This document shows positions 1 to 7,589 of a stretch of DNA of 64,000 nt, one piece after another. The notes under the pieces were generated by a model, which worked only from the letters and a program-made list of their open reading frames with translations, was not told the origin of the DNA and did not search any database. Position 1 is the stretch's first letter, and the number at the start of each line of letters is the position of its first letter. The stretch is taken from assembly GCA_018712705.1 (NCBI GenBank), contig DVGM01000033.1, positions 15,802 through 79,801 of the forward strand, written 5' to 3'. A program made the translations under genes and the position numbers. The DNA is from Aphodousia faecalis (GTDB taxonomy: Bacteria > Pseudomonadota > Gammaproteobacteria > Burkholderiales > Burkholderiaceae_F).

Positions 1-1070
1 ATAATCGCAGAAGAGGCTGCAATTAATAATGAACTAACGGTTGACATAGTGGCGGCAATCGGAGCAACAAGGGTAATACCGGCCACCCATGGATTCATAT
101 GATGAGAAATTAAATAAGGAATCATCGCATCGGTGTTGTGGCCGAAAACGGTAGCATCCGGAATAACTCCACGGGCCAGAAAACCCAAAAGTGTCATACC
201 GATCATCAGCGCACCACAGACAGCCGTGCTTACCACCATGGCCAAATGCAAGTCTTCCGTTCGTCTGTAGGCCATGCAACGAACGGCTGACTGTGGCAGG
301 GCTACCGTCGCAAAGCCCACCAGGATCCAGGATGAAAAAAGAAGAGTCCAGGGAAGCGCTCCCGAAGACGTTGGCGTAAAAAAGGCTTGTGCCTGCCCGG
401 CGTTTGCCTCTTGAGTAATTTTTTGCATCAAAGAGGACAGACCGCCCGCCTGTCCGATGATATCGGCGGCCAACACACCCATTCCGACAAGCATCAATAG
501 GGCACAGACAGTATCGGTTATGGCAACGGCCTTAAATCCTCCGGTGGTTGTATAAGCGATAACAACAACCCCGAAGATTAAAAGTCCTAATACATAATCG
601 AGACCTGCAGCTTGGGAGATCAGTTGGGCTCCCCCGATAAACTGCCCCACCATCATAGCCATGAAGAAAAAAAGCAACGCAATGGATAAAAAGGCTCCCA
701 AAGCAGGGCTTTTAAAACGAGCTATGATGACATCGATAATGGTAATAGCTCCAATTTTTCTGCTAACTAAAGATAATTTTTTCCCAAGTACTCCCAGTAC
801 CAGAAAACCCGTGATGATTTGAGGGGCGGCAAATACTACCCAACCCAATCCGTACTGCCAAGCAAGACCGGGGCCGGAGACAAATGAGCTCACCGAACCA
901 TAGGTGGCCACAAGCGTCATTGCCAAAACGAACCCCTTAAGAGCCCGATCGCCTAAAAAATAACTTTTTAAAAAATCAGCACCCGTTCTTTGCGGATCCG
1001 TGCGTCCGAGAAGCAACAGAGCCAAAAGAAATAGGATAAAAGGAATGAAGATGACCCAAGACGGACTCAC
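1..1070 (-). CDS. panF: Sodium/pantothenate symporter PanF, 3' end outside window
   Basis: Membrane symporter of the sodium:solute symporter family. The reverse-strand frame starting at GTG 1070 stays open to the window edge (about 356 codons, against roughly 480 for the family). Its N-terminal segment has the family pattern: a hydrophobic helix, then YFLGDRALKGFVLAMTLVAT, SSFVSGPGLAWQYGLGW and a VLGKKL motif, all closely resembling E. coli PanF. Near the window edge IAATMSTVSSLL matches the PanF 'MAAIMSTINAQLL' stretch. The GTG overlaps the TGA of the upstream yhdT gene, the same pairing as in E. coli, which supports PanF rather than another SSS symporter. Substrate is inferred from similarity; the neighbouring peptidase and amidohydrolase leave a different amide or amino-acid substrate possible. 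The C-terminus cannot be assessed. Confidence 0.85.
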   Translation of the reverse strand, partial: MSPSWVIFIPFILFLLALLLLGRTDPQRTGADFLKSYFLGDRALKGFVLAMTLVATYGSVSSFVSGPGLAWQYGLGWVVFAAPQIITGFLVLGVLGKKLSLVSRKIGAITIIDVIIARFKSPALGAFLSIALLFFFMAMMVGQFIGGAQLISQAAGLDYVLGLLIFGVVVIAYTTTGGFKAVAITDTVCALLMLVGMGVLAADIIGQAGGLSSLMQKITQEANAGQAQAFFTPTSSGALPWTLLFSSWILVGFATVALPQSAVRCMAYRRTEDLHLAMVVSTAVCGALMIGMTLLGFLARGVIPDATVFGHNTDAMIPYLISHHMNPWVAGITLVAPIAATMSTVSSLLIAASSAI

Positions 1071-1336
1071 AGCTCCTTCTCCTCTTTATGATCAAGATTG
1101 AAATTACGCAGGAAATACTTTACTAATAACCAAACAACCAATACGGATAAGAGATAGCCGCCAATACAAGAGAGCCAAAACCAAAGCGGCAAGCCCCAAC
1201 ATGAATAAGCCGAATCCTGTGTCAAAAAAAGAACACCCCAGAAAAAAAGAAATAACAAAAGTGCCGCCCCAACCGTATAGAGTGCCTCTCTATGGCTTTG
1301 TTCGATAGCTTCTTTATACGTTTTGGGACTCTTCAT
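1067..1336 (-). CDS. yhdT: YhdT-family small membrane protein
   Basis: 89-residue membrane protein with two hydrophobic helices (about residues 20-40 and 50-75) and a charged C-terminus. The pattern 'HREALYTVGAALLLFLFFW ... GLPLWFWLSCIGGYLL ... VKYFLRNFNLD' matches the YhdT family (DUF997), which is characteristically encoded just upstream of panF; that pairing is reproduced here with overlapping stop and start codons. It begins one base after the stop of the preceding hydrolase gene, so translational coupling is likely. Biochemical role is unknown; an accessory role to the symporter is inference. Confidence 0.8.
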   Translation of the reverse strand: MKSPKTYKEAIEQSHREALYTVGAALLLFLFFWGVLFLTQDSAYSCWGLPLWFWLSCIGGYLLSVLVVWLLVKYFLRNFNLDHKEEKEL

Positions 1337-1337
1337 A

Positions 1338-2051
1338 CTAGGATCTCTTTTGTGCGGCTTCGATGAAAAATTCTACTAGGCGCAGATTTTCCGGCCGTCC
1401 CTGATAGATACGCTCCGGGTGCCATTGAACAGCAACCAGAAAATCATCGCCATTGGCTTGAACCGCCTCAACAATTTGATCGGTTGAACAGCGGGCAATC
1501 ACATTCAGAGTAGGGGCAATCCGATCAACTGCTTGGTGGTGAAAACTATTGACTGTTATGACTTGCTCTGCACAGGCTTTAAAGAGATAAGACTCGCCCA
1601 ATACATCCACTTCATGCATGGTCGGAGTCCCCGGCGTGACATAGCGATGTTCCGTTCGGCTGCCGACTTGATTAGGAATATCTTCTATCAATGTTCCACC
1701 CATTGCCACGTTAATGAGCTGCATACCGCGGCAAATGCCGAAAATCGGTTTATGGGCGTTGCGGGCTGCATCAAAAAGGGCAAATTCCACCGCATCACGT
1801 ACTAGAGCCGGTTTTTGACAATACTGGGGGCACCGGCTGTCAAAATAACTCGGAGCAATATCTTGACCGCCCGTAAACAAAAAGCCGTCACAACGAACGA
1901 CAGCTTCATGAATAGCTTCCGGTGAGACATTTAAAGGCAGTACCATCGGCATGCCGCCCGCATCCCAAATTAGCTCTAAATAGTTTTGCCACATCCAACC
2001 GCAGGACTTTACATCGTCCCAAAGTGATGTCACGCCAATCAAAGGTCGCAT
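1338..2051 (-). CDS. Class I glutamine amidotransferase-like hydrolase (peptidase C26, PuuD type)
   Basis: About 237-residue cytoplasmic enzyme of the gamma-glutamyl hydrolase/PuuD group, which cleaves gamma-glutamyl amide bonds such as gamma-glutamyl-GABA. Seen: N-terminal RPLIGVTSLWDD, TGGQDIAPSYF (oxyanion region), the nucleophile elbow GICRGMQLINV, and the catalytic His/Glu motif QWHPE near the C-terminus. The Cys-His-Glu triad is complete. The frame is also open upstream to a GTG at 2078, but homologues begin near MRPLIG and a weak GAG lies seven bases before the ATG, so I chose ATG 2051. It sits in an operon between an M20 peptidase and yhdT-panF. Exact substrate is not resolved. Confidence 0.82.
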   Translation of the reverse strand: MRPLIGVTSLWDDVKSCGWMWQNYLELIWDAGGMPMVLPLNVSPEAIHEAVVRCDGFLFTGGQDIAPSYFDSRCPQYCQKPALVRDAVEFALFDAARNAHKPIFGICRGMQLINVAMGGTLIEDIPNQVGSRTEHRYVTPGTPTMHEVDVLGESYLFKACAEQVITVNSFHHQAVDRIAPTLNVIARCSTDQIVEAVQANGDDFLVAVQWHPERIYQGRPENLRLVEFFIEAAQKRS

Positions 2052-2080
2052 AAAAAAACTCAAATGCAGAAACGCCACAT

Positions 2081-2111
2081 CCCCTTTGGATTTTTCGCCA
2101 ACCCAAAGGGG
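2081..2111 (-). other. Hairpin in the leader of the C26 hydrolase gene
   Basis: Perfect 9-bp arms (2081-2089 and 2103-2111) separated by 13 bases, between the M20 peptidase stop and the C26 start. Read on the minus strand the 3' arm contains AAAGGGG, a possible Shine-Dalgarno for the alternative GTG 2078, so the hairpin could mask it. No U-tract follows. Confidence 0.45.
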
Positions 2112-2146
2112 GTTAATTTCCGATAGTATATTCGGTTTGATAACGA

Positions 2147-3412
2147 TTAGAGTTTCTTAGGTAACAACGGTTCTTCGTCTTCGACGCCAACCAAACTCAA
2201 AGCTGCCAAAGTCAGCAACTGCGGGCCTAAATGGGTGTCAATCATTTCGAAGAATTCTTTCACATTGTGCGCATTTTCAGCGTGTCCACCTGAGCACAAG
2301 CAAGTCGACGGAATATTTTCGCTCATCGGCGCATTAGCATCCGTTGAAGAGCGGCCATATTGAGTCAACTCAATACCCAACACTTTCTGCGCGCTGCGGG
2401 CAACTTGAAGCACGGGGCAATCATGCGGACGGGTACCGGCAGGACGGTCGCCGATTGCCGTTTTTGTTACCTTAAGGATGCGTTCCGGATCGGTAATTGT
2501 CCAAGACGCGTTTTCTTCTGCGACAGCTTCATCGAACTTCGAAAGAATTTCCGCTTCCAAAGCCAAAAGACATTGGTTGTCAAAGCTTCTCATGTCAATT
2601 TCGACTTCGCAGTGAGCGGCGATGGAATTAACAGTCGTCCCACCTTTAATCGTTCCAACCGTCCAGGTTGTTTTCGGATCAGCAGCCGGACGCAAATCAG
2701 CAAACTTTTCAATAGCACGAGCCATGGCGTGAATAGCGCTCGGCGTCTTTCCATATTCAGCGAAGCTGTGGCCGCCCAAGCCGTCAATGCTCACGCGCCA
2801 GCGATGAGAACCCGTAGCTCCGTAGAGCACACGACCCACATCAGTGGAGTCCACCGCGATAAAGCCGTCAATCTTATTGTTTTTGACCAAATGTTTAGAA
2901 CCGCGAATGTCACCGTTGCCTTCTTCACCAACAGTACCCACGAACCAAATATCACCTTTTGTCTGGATGTTGGCTTCTTCAAGACCTCTTAAAACCTGCA
3001 AAATGGCACGAAGGCCGGAGCAATTGTCACCGATGCCGGGAGCCGAATAACGAATACCGTCTTTTTTCACCGTCACATCCGTATCGATGGAAAAAACGGA
3101 GTCCATATGTGCGCCCAAAACCAAAATCGGGCCGCCTTCCACAGTGCCTTTTCGAACACCGATGACATTGCCGATTTCATCCATCTTCACATCAGTCAAA
3201 CCATAGGCCTTCATGCGTTCAAGAACGGATTGCGCACGCTTTTCTTCCATAAAGGTCGGCGCGGGAATTTCACAGAGTTCTACCTGTTCATCCATTGCTC
3301 GCTGAACATCACGCTTGGCGATTTGAAGTGCTTTTTGAACTTTTTCTAATTGAGCAACTTTTTGTACCTGAGAGAAAACCGCTTCGCTTAATGCAGGAAG
3401 TTCTTTAGCCAT
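2147..3412 (-). CDS. M20/M25/M40-family metallopeptidase
   Basis: 421-residue zinc aminopeptidase or carboxypeptidase-like enzyme. Metal-site motifs in order: VLGAHMDSVF (His, Asp), GIGDNCSGLRAIL (bridging Asp), GTVGEEGNGDIRGSKH (catalytic Glu plus ligand Glu), FIAVDSTD, and a C-terminal SGGHAENAHNVKE (last His). A lid/dimerisation domain with GLGGHSFAEYGKTPSAIHA lies in between. The start is decided by a strong GGAGGA six bases before ATG 3412; the frame runs seven codons further upstream. No signal peptide, so cytoplasmic. First gene of the operon leading to the C26 hydrolase, YhdT and PanF-like symporter, suggesting catabolism of imported peptide- or amide-linked substrates. Closest named families are PepT-like peptidases; substrate unknown. 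Confidence 0.85.
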   Translation of the reverse strand: MAKELPALSEAVFSQVQKVAQLEKVQKALQIAKRDVQRAMDEQVELCEIPAPTFMEEKRAQSVLERMKAYGLTDVKMDEIGNVIGVRKGTVEGGPILVLGAHMDSVFSIDTDVTVKKDGIRYSAPGIGDNCSGLRAILQVLRGLEEANIQTKGDIWFVGTVGEEGNGDIRGSKHLVKNNKIDGFIAVDSTDVGRVLYGATGSHRWRVSIDGLGGHSFAEYGKTPSAIHAMARAIEKFADLRPAADPKTTWTVGTIKGGTTVNSIAAHCEVEIDMRSFDNQCLLALEAEILSKFDEAVAEENASWTITDPERILKVTKTAIGDRPAGTRPHDCPVLQVARSAQKVLGIELTQYGRSSTDANAPMSENIPSTCLCSGGHAENAHNVKEFFEMIDTHLGPQLLTLAALSLVGVEDEEPLLPKKL

Positions 3413-3558
3413 ATATCCTCCAAAAGATTGCAACCATCCCTTCCTTTTAATCCATTGAGTATGGAAAGGATGTCAGAAGCTGTGACCTATTTCTACTAAG
3501 TCACCGAACGGGATCAATTGTAAGGACTGTGAGTGTTAAGAGAAAATTAAATCTTGCC

Positions 3559-4074
3559 TTAATCCGAAGAGAGGCAACTTTCTTCGGCTGAAAGCCTCAA
3601 AATAACTTCGCGAGCAATTTTTTCACAATCTTTAATATGTTCTCGCCCCAAATAACGCAAAGCCGTGAACCCTAAAGCCGCCGCACTAATTTGCCCCACA
3701 ACCGGCACCCATTTAGCGGCTTGCTTGCTTCCTAATTTAATGCCGACACTTTTCAAAACAGAAATGGCTAATTGGGCTGTAATGACTTTACCGGCCAAAA
3801 CGGTGCCCGCCCAACTGATTGCCTGGTAAGCCAGAATTCTTCTTTGACTAGGCAAACGATCAATTTGTTCAGGAGTCAGACCAAATTCCCAGTTGATATG
3901 GTCAATCATTTTGATCATAACGGAGACATCCACCAACATATCCACTCCCGGGATCGGGACAAAAGTTGCTCCGGCACTCATCAGTGCCTGGCGATCAACG
4001 TGTCGTCTGGCACGCAATACGGCAGCCCGGATTCTGTCTTCATTGGTCGGAATAAGCGGAAGATTCTTTGTCAT
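3559..4074 (-). CDS. DUF697-like hypothetical protein
   Basis: 171 residues. The stretch 'SAGATFVPIPGVDMLVDVSVMIKMIDHINWEFGL' resembles the DUF697 helical domain that often accompanies small GTPases or YcjF-type membrane proteins; two Gly/Ala-rich hydrophobic helices follow (about residues 85-110 and 120-140). Probably membrane-associated. No Shine-Dalgarno is obvious before ATG 4074. Divergent from hemA, 77 bases away. Function not known; family assignment is by pattern only. Confidence 0.55.
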   Translation of the reverse strand: MTKNLPLIPTNEDRIRAAVLRARRHVDRQALMSAGATFVPIPGVDMLVDVSVMIKMIDHINWEFGLTPEQIDRLPSQRRILAYQAISWAGTVLAGKVITAQLAISVLKSVGIKLGSKQAAKWVPVVGQISAAALGFTALRYLGREHIKDCEKIAREVILRLSAEESCLSSD

Positions 4075-4124
4075 AAGGAAAAATTAATCGATACGCTATA
4101 CACTTACGCTTCTGTTTGGATTTT

Positions 4125-4150
4125 AGGGAAAGTTTTTCCCTTTTTCTTTT
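4125..4150 (+). promoter_or_regulatory. Terminator-like hairpin plus U-tract abutting hemA start
   Basis: Inverted repeat AGGGAAA (4125-4131) and TTTCCCT (4135-4141) with a 3-base loop, followed by TTTTCTTTT and then, one base later, the hemA ATG at 4152. It has the form of an intrinsic terminator but lies in the hemA leader, so it could act as an attenuator or mask initiation; no ordinary Shine-Dalgarno is visible. Confidence 0.4.
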
Positions 4151-4151
4151 C

Positions 4152-5441
4152 ATGCACTTACTGGCCTTAGGTTTAAATCACACGACCGCTCCGCTTGCTA
4201 TTCGCGAACGGGTTGCATTCGGTCCCGAGGAAACTGCCGAGACAATCGGCAGGGTCTTGTCGCGCCTGTCGGGTGAGGAGTCCGGCCATATTACCGAAGC
4301 GTTGATTCTGTCTACCTGCAACCGCACAGAACTTTACTGCGCGGCTGAAGATCCAGACTTAGCCATCGGCGCGCTCGAAGCCTTCTTGGCTGAAGAGAAA
4401 AATCTGTCCATATCTGAACTCACCCCCCACACATATGCTTTGACAGACTTAGAAGTGGTTGAGCACGCGTTTTGTGTAGCTAGCGGCCTTGATTCAATGG
4501 TTCTGGGTGAAACACAAATCGTCGGTCAAATGAAAAAGGCTGAAAAAGCCGCTCGAAAGGCCCAAGGTTTAGGGCTGATGCTCAACACCCTTTTTCAAAG
4601 AACGTTCACTGTTGCCAAAGAAGTTCGTACAGCAACGGAAATCGGAGCACATACGGTCTCCATGTCGGCTGCCGCCGTTCGATTGGCTAACCGCCTCTTT
4701 GGTGAATTACACGACTTAAACGTTCTTTTTGTGGGGGCCGGAGAAATGATTGAATTGTGCGCCGCCCATTTCAATGGCCAAGCCCCGAAGTCAATGACGA
4801 TTGCCAATCGCTCGCTTGACCGTGGAGAAGCGCTCGCAGCTCGTTTTAGCGCACAATGCATGAAATTGGCGGACTTACCTCAGCAGATTTCACGCTTTGA
4901 CATCATTGTCTCTTGCACAGCCAGCGCTCTTCCCATTATCGGCTTAGGCATGATTGAGCGAGCCATTCGTGAACGCCATCACAAACCGATATTCATCGTT
5001 GACTTAGCCGTACCGCGTGACGTTGAAGAGGAAGTCGCCAGGTTAGATGACGTTTATGTCTACACTGTGGATGATCTCGGTAAAGTGGTTCAGAGCGGCA
5101 AAGCTGAACGTTTGGCCGCCGTGGATGAAAGCCGACACATCATTGCGCAGCGTGTCAAAGATTTTTCTGATTGGCTGCAATGGCGCAACAGCGTTCCTAC
5201 CATTGAAATGATGATTGAGCGCGCAAGCGACTTGTCCGAAACCTGCATTGAGCGCGCCAAGCACAGCATCAAAAACGGCAATGATGTTGATGCTGCCTTA
5301 AAACGTATGGCTCACGACATTACTCATAAGCTCATTCATGATAACTTGGCTTTGCTCAAAGATACCGAGCACCTCTCTACCGCTGAACGCCAACATCTTG
5401 AAGCGTGTTTTAAGCGCTTTTATCTTGAGCGAAAACGTTAG
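4152..5441 (+). CDS. hemA: Glutamyl-tRNA reductase
   Basis: 429-residue NADPH-dependent enzyme that reduces Glu-tRNA(Glu) to glutamate-1-semialdehyde, first step of C5 tetrapyrrole synthesis. Seen: N-terminal LGLNHTTAPLAIRER, catalytic cysteine at about residue 56 in STCNRTELY, the GLDSMVLGETQI loop, a Rossmann-like VLFVGAGEM nucleotide site, VDLAVPRDVE, and a C-terminal helical dimerisation domain. ATG 4152 is chosen because family members start at MxLLALGLNH; a longer frame from TTG 4116 would pass through the hairpin in the leader. Followed by prfA and prmC, the classical hemA-prfA-prmC order. hemB, the next-but-one pathway enzyme, is also in this window. Confidence 0.96.
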   Translation: MHLLALGLNHTTAPLAIRERVAFGPEETAETIGRVLSRLSGEESGHITEALILSTCNRTELYCAAEDPDLAIGALEAFLAEEKNLSISELTPHTYALTDLEVVEHAFCVASGLDSMVLGETQIVGQMKKAEKAARKAQGLGLMLNTLFQRTFTVAKEVRTATEIGAHTVSMSAAAVRLANRLFGELHDLNVLFVGAGEMIELCAAHFNGQAPKSMTIANRSLDRGEALAARFSAQCMKLADLPQQISRFDIIVSCTASALPIIGLGMIERAIRERHHKPIFIVDLAVPRDVEEEVARLDDVYVYTVDDLGKVVQSGKAERLAAVDESRHIIAQRVKDFSDWLQWRNSVPTIEMMIERASDLSETCIERAKHSIKNGNDVDAALKRMAHDITHKLIHDNLALLKDTEHLSTAERQHLEACFKRFYLERKR

Positions 5442-5538
5442 CGGCGTTCAACGTTTTGCCCCTTTTTTCGGACTGCCTTAATATTGCGCCGTCCAACAGT
5501 ATTTTCTTTGAATCGAATTTAATCTTAGGAGACTGCCC

Positions 5539-6615
5539 GTGAAAGAGTCGATGCGCAGTAAACTCAAACAAATCGCTAGACGCCTGGAAGAAATTGATGC
5601 CATGCTGGCTTCGCCCGATGTCACCAACGACATGAATCGTTTCCGCGATCTGTCACGCGAACGGGCTGAAATCGAGCCGGTTGTGTTAAAACTCAAGGAA
5701 TACGAATCCACCGAAGCCGACATGGAAGCCGCTCGCGAAATGCTTGAGGATCCGGAATCAGCCGATTTTGCCCAAGAAGAAATTGATAATGGCAAAAAAC
5801 ATTTGGAAGCTCTTGAAAAAGACCTCCAGATCATGCTCCTGCCGCGCGATCCCAACGACAGTAAGAACATTTATTTGGAAATCCGCGCTGGTACCGGTGG
5901 CGATGAATCGGCACTCTTTGCCGGCGATCTTCTTCGCATGTACACCCGCTATGCTGAACGCCAAGGCTGGAGCACGGAAATTGTTTCCGCTTCAGAAAGT
6001 GATTTGGGCGGTTATAAGGAAGTGATTGTTCGCGTGATCGGTGATGGAGCTTATTCCAAACTCAAGTTTGAAAGCGGTGGCCACCGCGTGCAACGCGTTC
6101 CAGAAACCGAAAGTCAAGGACGAGTTCATACGTCTGCCTGTACTGTTGCCGTGTTGCCGGAACTAGATGAAATCGGAGAAGTAGAAATTAATCCGGCCGA
6201 CCTTCGCATTGACGTCTATCGTGCTTCTGGAGCCGGCGGTCAACACGTTCAGAAAACAAACTCGGCCGTGCGTATTACCCACATCCCAACCGGCACCGTT
6301 GTGGAGTGTCAGGATGAACGAAGCCAACACGAGAACAAGGCTCGTGCCATGAGTGTCCTCATCTCGCGTATTACAGCTAATGAAATTGCCAAACAGCAGG
6401 CTCAAGAGGCTAGTACCCGCAAGAGTCTTGTCGGATCCGGCGACCGCAGTGAACGCATTCGAACCTACAACTATCCGCAAGGACGTGTGACGGATCACCG
6501 CATCAACCTCACACTTTACAAACTTGATTTCATCATGGATGGTGATTTGGAAGAAATCATCACCGCTTTGACCACAGAGCACCAAATTGAGCAATTGGCC
6601 AATTTAGGTGAATAA
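5539..6615 (+). CDS. prfA: Peptide chain release factor 1
   Basis: 358-residue RF1, recognising UAG and UAA in the ribosomal A site. The GGQ hydrolysis motif falls at residues 233-235, the E. coli position, in SGAGGQHVQKTNSAVRITH. The coiled-coil N-terminus and the C-terminal RIRTYNYPQGRVTDHR signature are present. GTG 5539 is preceded by TTAGGAG at seven bases and gives an N-terminus MKESMRSKL that aligns with E. coli RF1, so I prefer it to ATG 5551. Its methyltransferase, prmC, follows three bases after the stop, implying co-expression. Confidence 0.97.
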   Translation: MKESMRSKLKQIARRLEEIDAMLASPDVTNDMNRFRDLSRERAEIEPVVLKLKEYESTEADMEAAREMLEDPESADFAQEEIDNGKKHLEALEKDLQIMLLPRDPNDSKNIYLEIRAGTGGDESALFAGDLLRMYTRYAERQGWSTEIVSASESDLGGYKEVIVRVIGDGAYSKLKFESGGHRVQRVPETESQGRVHTSACTVAVLPELDEIGEVEINPADLRIDVYRASGAGGQHVQKTNSAVRITHIPTGTVVECQDERSQHENKARAMSVLISRITANEIAKQQAQEASTRKSLVGSGDRSERIRTYNYPQGRVTDHRINLTLYKLDFIMDGDLEEIITALTTEHQIEQLANLGE

Positions 6616-6618
6616 TCC

Positions 6619-7437
6619 ATGCCGACGGTAAGCGAAGCTTGGCAAAACGCCTCAAAACTCATTGATCGTTTTGAGGCGAAGCTTCTTCTTGCCTCTTGCT
6701 TAGGTGTCACACGCACCTATCTCATTACTCACGACAAAGATGCTTTAACGGAAAGCGTTCTTAATCACTATAAAAAGTGCGTGCAAGAACGGGCCAAGGG
6801 GGTTCCCGTTCCATACATTCTCGGTAAACAAGAATTTTATGGACGCCCCTTTAAAGTCACGCCGGCTGTCTTGATTCCAAGACCCGATACGGAAACCATC
6901 GTTGAATTTGTTCTCGCTCAATGCCCTATTGATTCTGAGCTCTCTGTACTGGATATGGGAACAGGATCAGGCTGTATTGCCATTACCCTGGCACTCGAAA
7001 ATTCCAACTTAAATGTAAACGCTACGGATGTCAGCCCCGCGGCACTTGAGATTGCCGAGACAAATGCGAAAAATCTCGGTGCCGATATCCATTTTTATTG
7101 TGGCAGTTGGTTTGAAGCCATTCCTGCCTCACTGCGATATGACATCATTGTGAGCAATCCCCCATACATCCATCGAGAAGATGAACATTTGAAAAATTTG
7201 GGTTATGAACCCATTGGCGCACTCACCGATGGTTTTGACGGTCTGACGCATATTGATCACATCATTAAAAATGCCCCTTCTTTTTTAAAGAAAAATGGCT
7301 TGCTCGCTTTCGAGCACGGTTGGGATCAAGGTAAAAGTGTTCGAACATTATTTAAAAAACATTCCCTTTGGAAAGACATCCAAACCATTCAAGATTTAGG
7401 CGGCAACGATAGGGTTACTGCTGCCCGCCTTTTCTAA
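6619..7437 (+). CDS. prmC: Release factor glutamine methyltransferase
   Basis: 272-residue SAM-dependent N5-glutamine methyltransferase that modifies the GGQ glutamine of RF1 and RF2. Seen: N-terminal helical RF-binding domain, KQEFYGRPFKVTPAVLIPRPDTE, the SAM-binding VLDMGTGSGCIAI, and the catalytic NPPY at about residues 180-183 in IIVSNPPYIHRED. Length is normal for the family. Directly follows prfA. Confidence 0.96.
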   Translation: MPTVSEAWQNASKLIDRFEAKLLLASCLGVTRTYLITHDKDALTESVLNHYKKCVQERAKGVPVPYILGKQEFYGRPFKVTPAVLIPRPDTETIVEFVLAQCPIDSELSVLDMGTGSGCIAITLALENSNLNVNATDVSPAALEIAETNAKNLGADIHFYCGSWFEAIPASLRYDIIVSNPPYIHREDEHLKNLGYEPIGALTDGFDGLTHIDHIIKNAPSFLKKNGLLAFEHGWDQGKSVRTLFKKHSLWKDIQTIQDLGGNDRVTAARLF

Positions 7438-7472
7438 ATACACATCGTTTTTCATCGAATCGTCATCTTTTC

Positions 7473-7496
7473 ATCGCAATTTTGAAACATTGCGAT
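7473..7496. promoter_or_regulatory. Inverted repeat upstream of the ABC importer
   Basis: Perfect 8-bp arms ATCGCAAT (7473-7480) and ATTGCGAT (7489-7496) with an 8-base centre, 94 bp upstream of the binding-protein start. Could be an operator for the importer operon or a prmC 3'-end hairpin (no U-tract). A second GCCGGT/ACCGGC repeat lies at 7535-7558. Confidence 0.35.
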
Positions 7497-7589
7497 ATCA
7501 AAATAGCTCCCCAAGATAGCTGTCCTTAATTACCGCCGGTGGTTTTGTTTGTACCGGCATCAATTGACTTTCTTGTGATGGAGTTTTTC

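Noticed and set aside
2360..2992. 210-codon plus-strand frame opposite the M20 peptidase
   Set aside because: Shadow frame of a clear metallopeptidase with complete catalytic motifs on the other strand.
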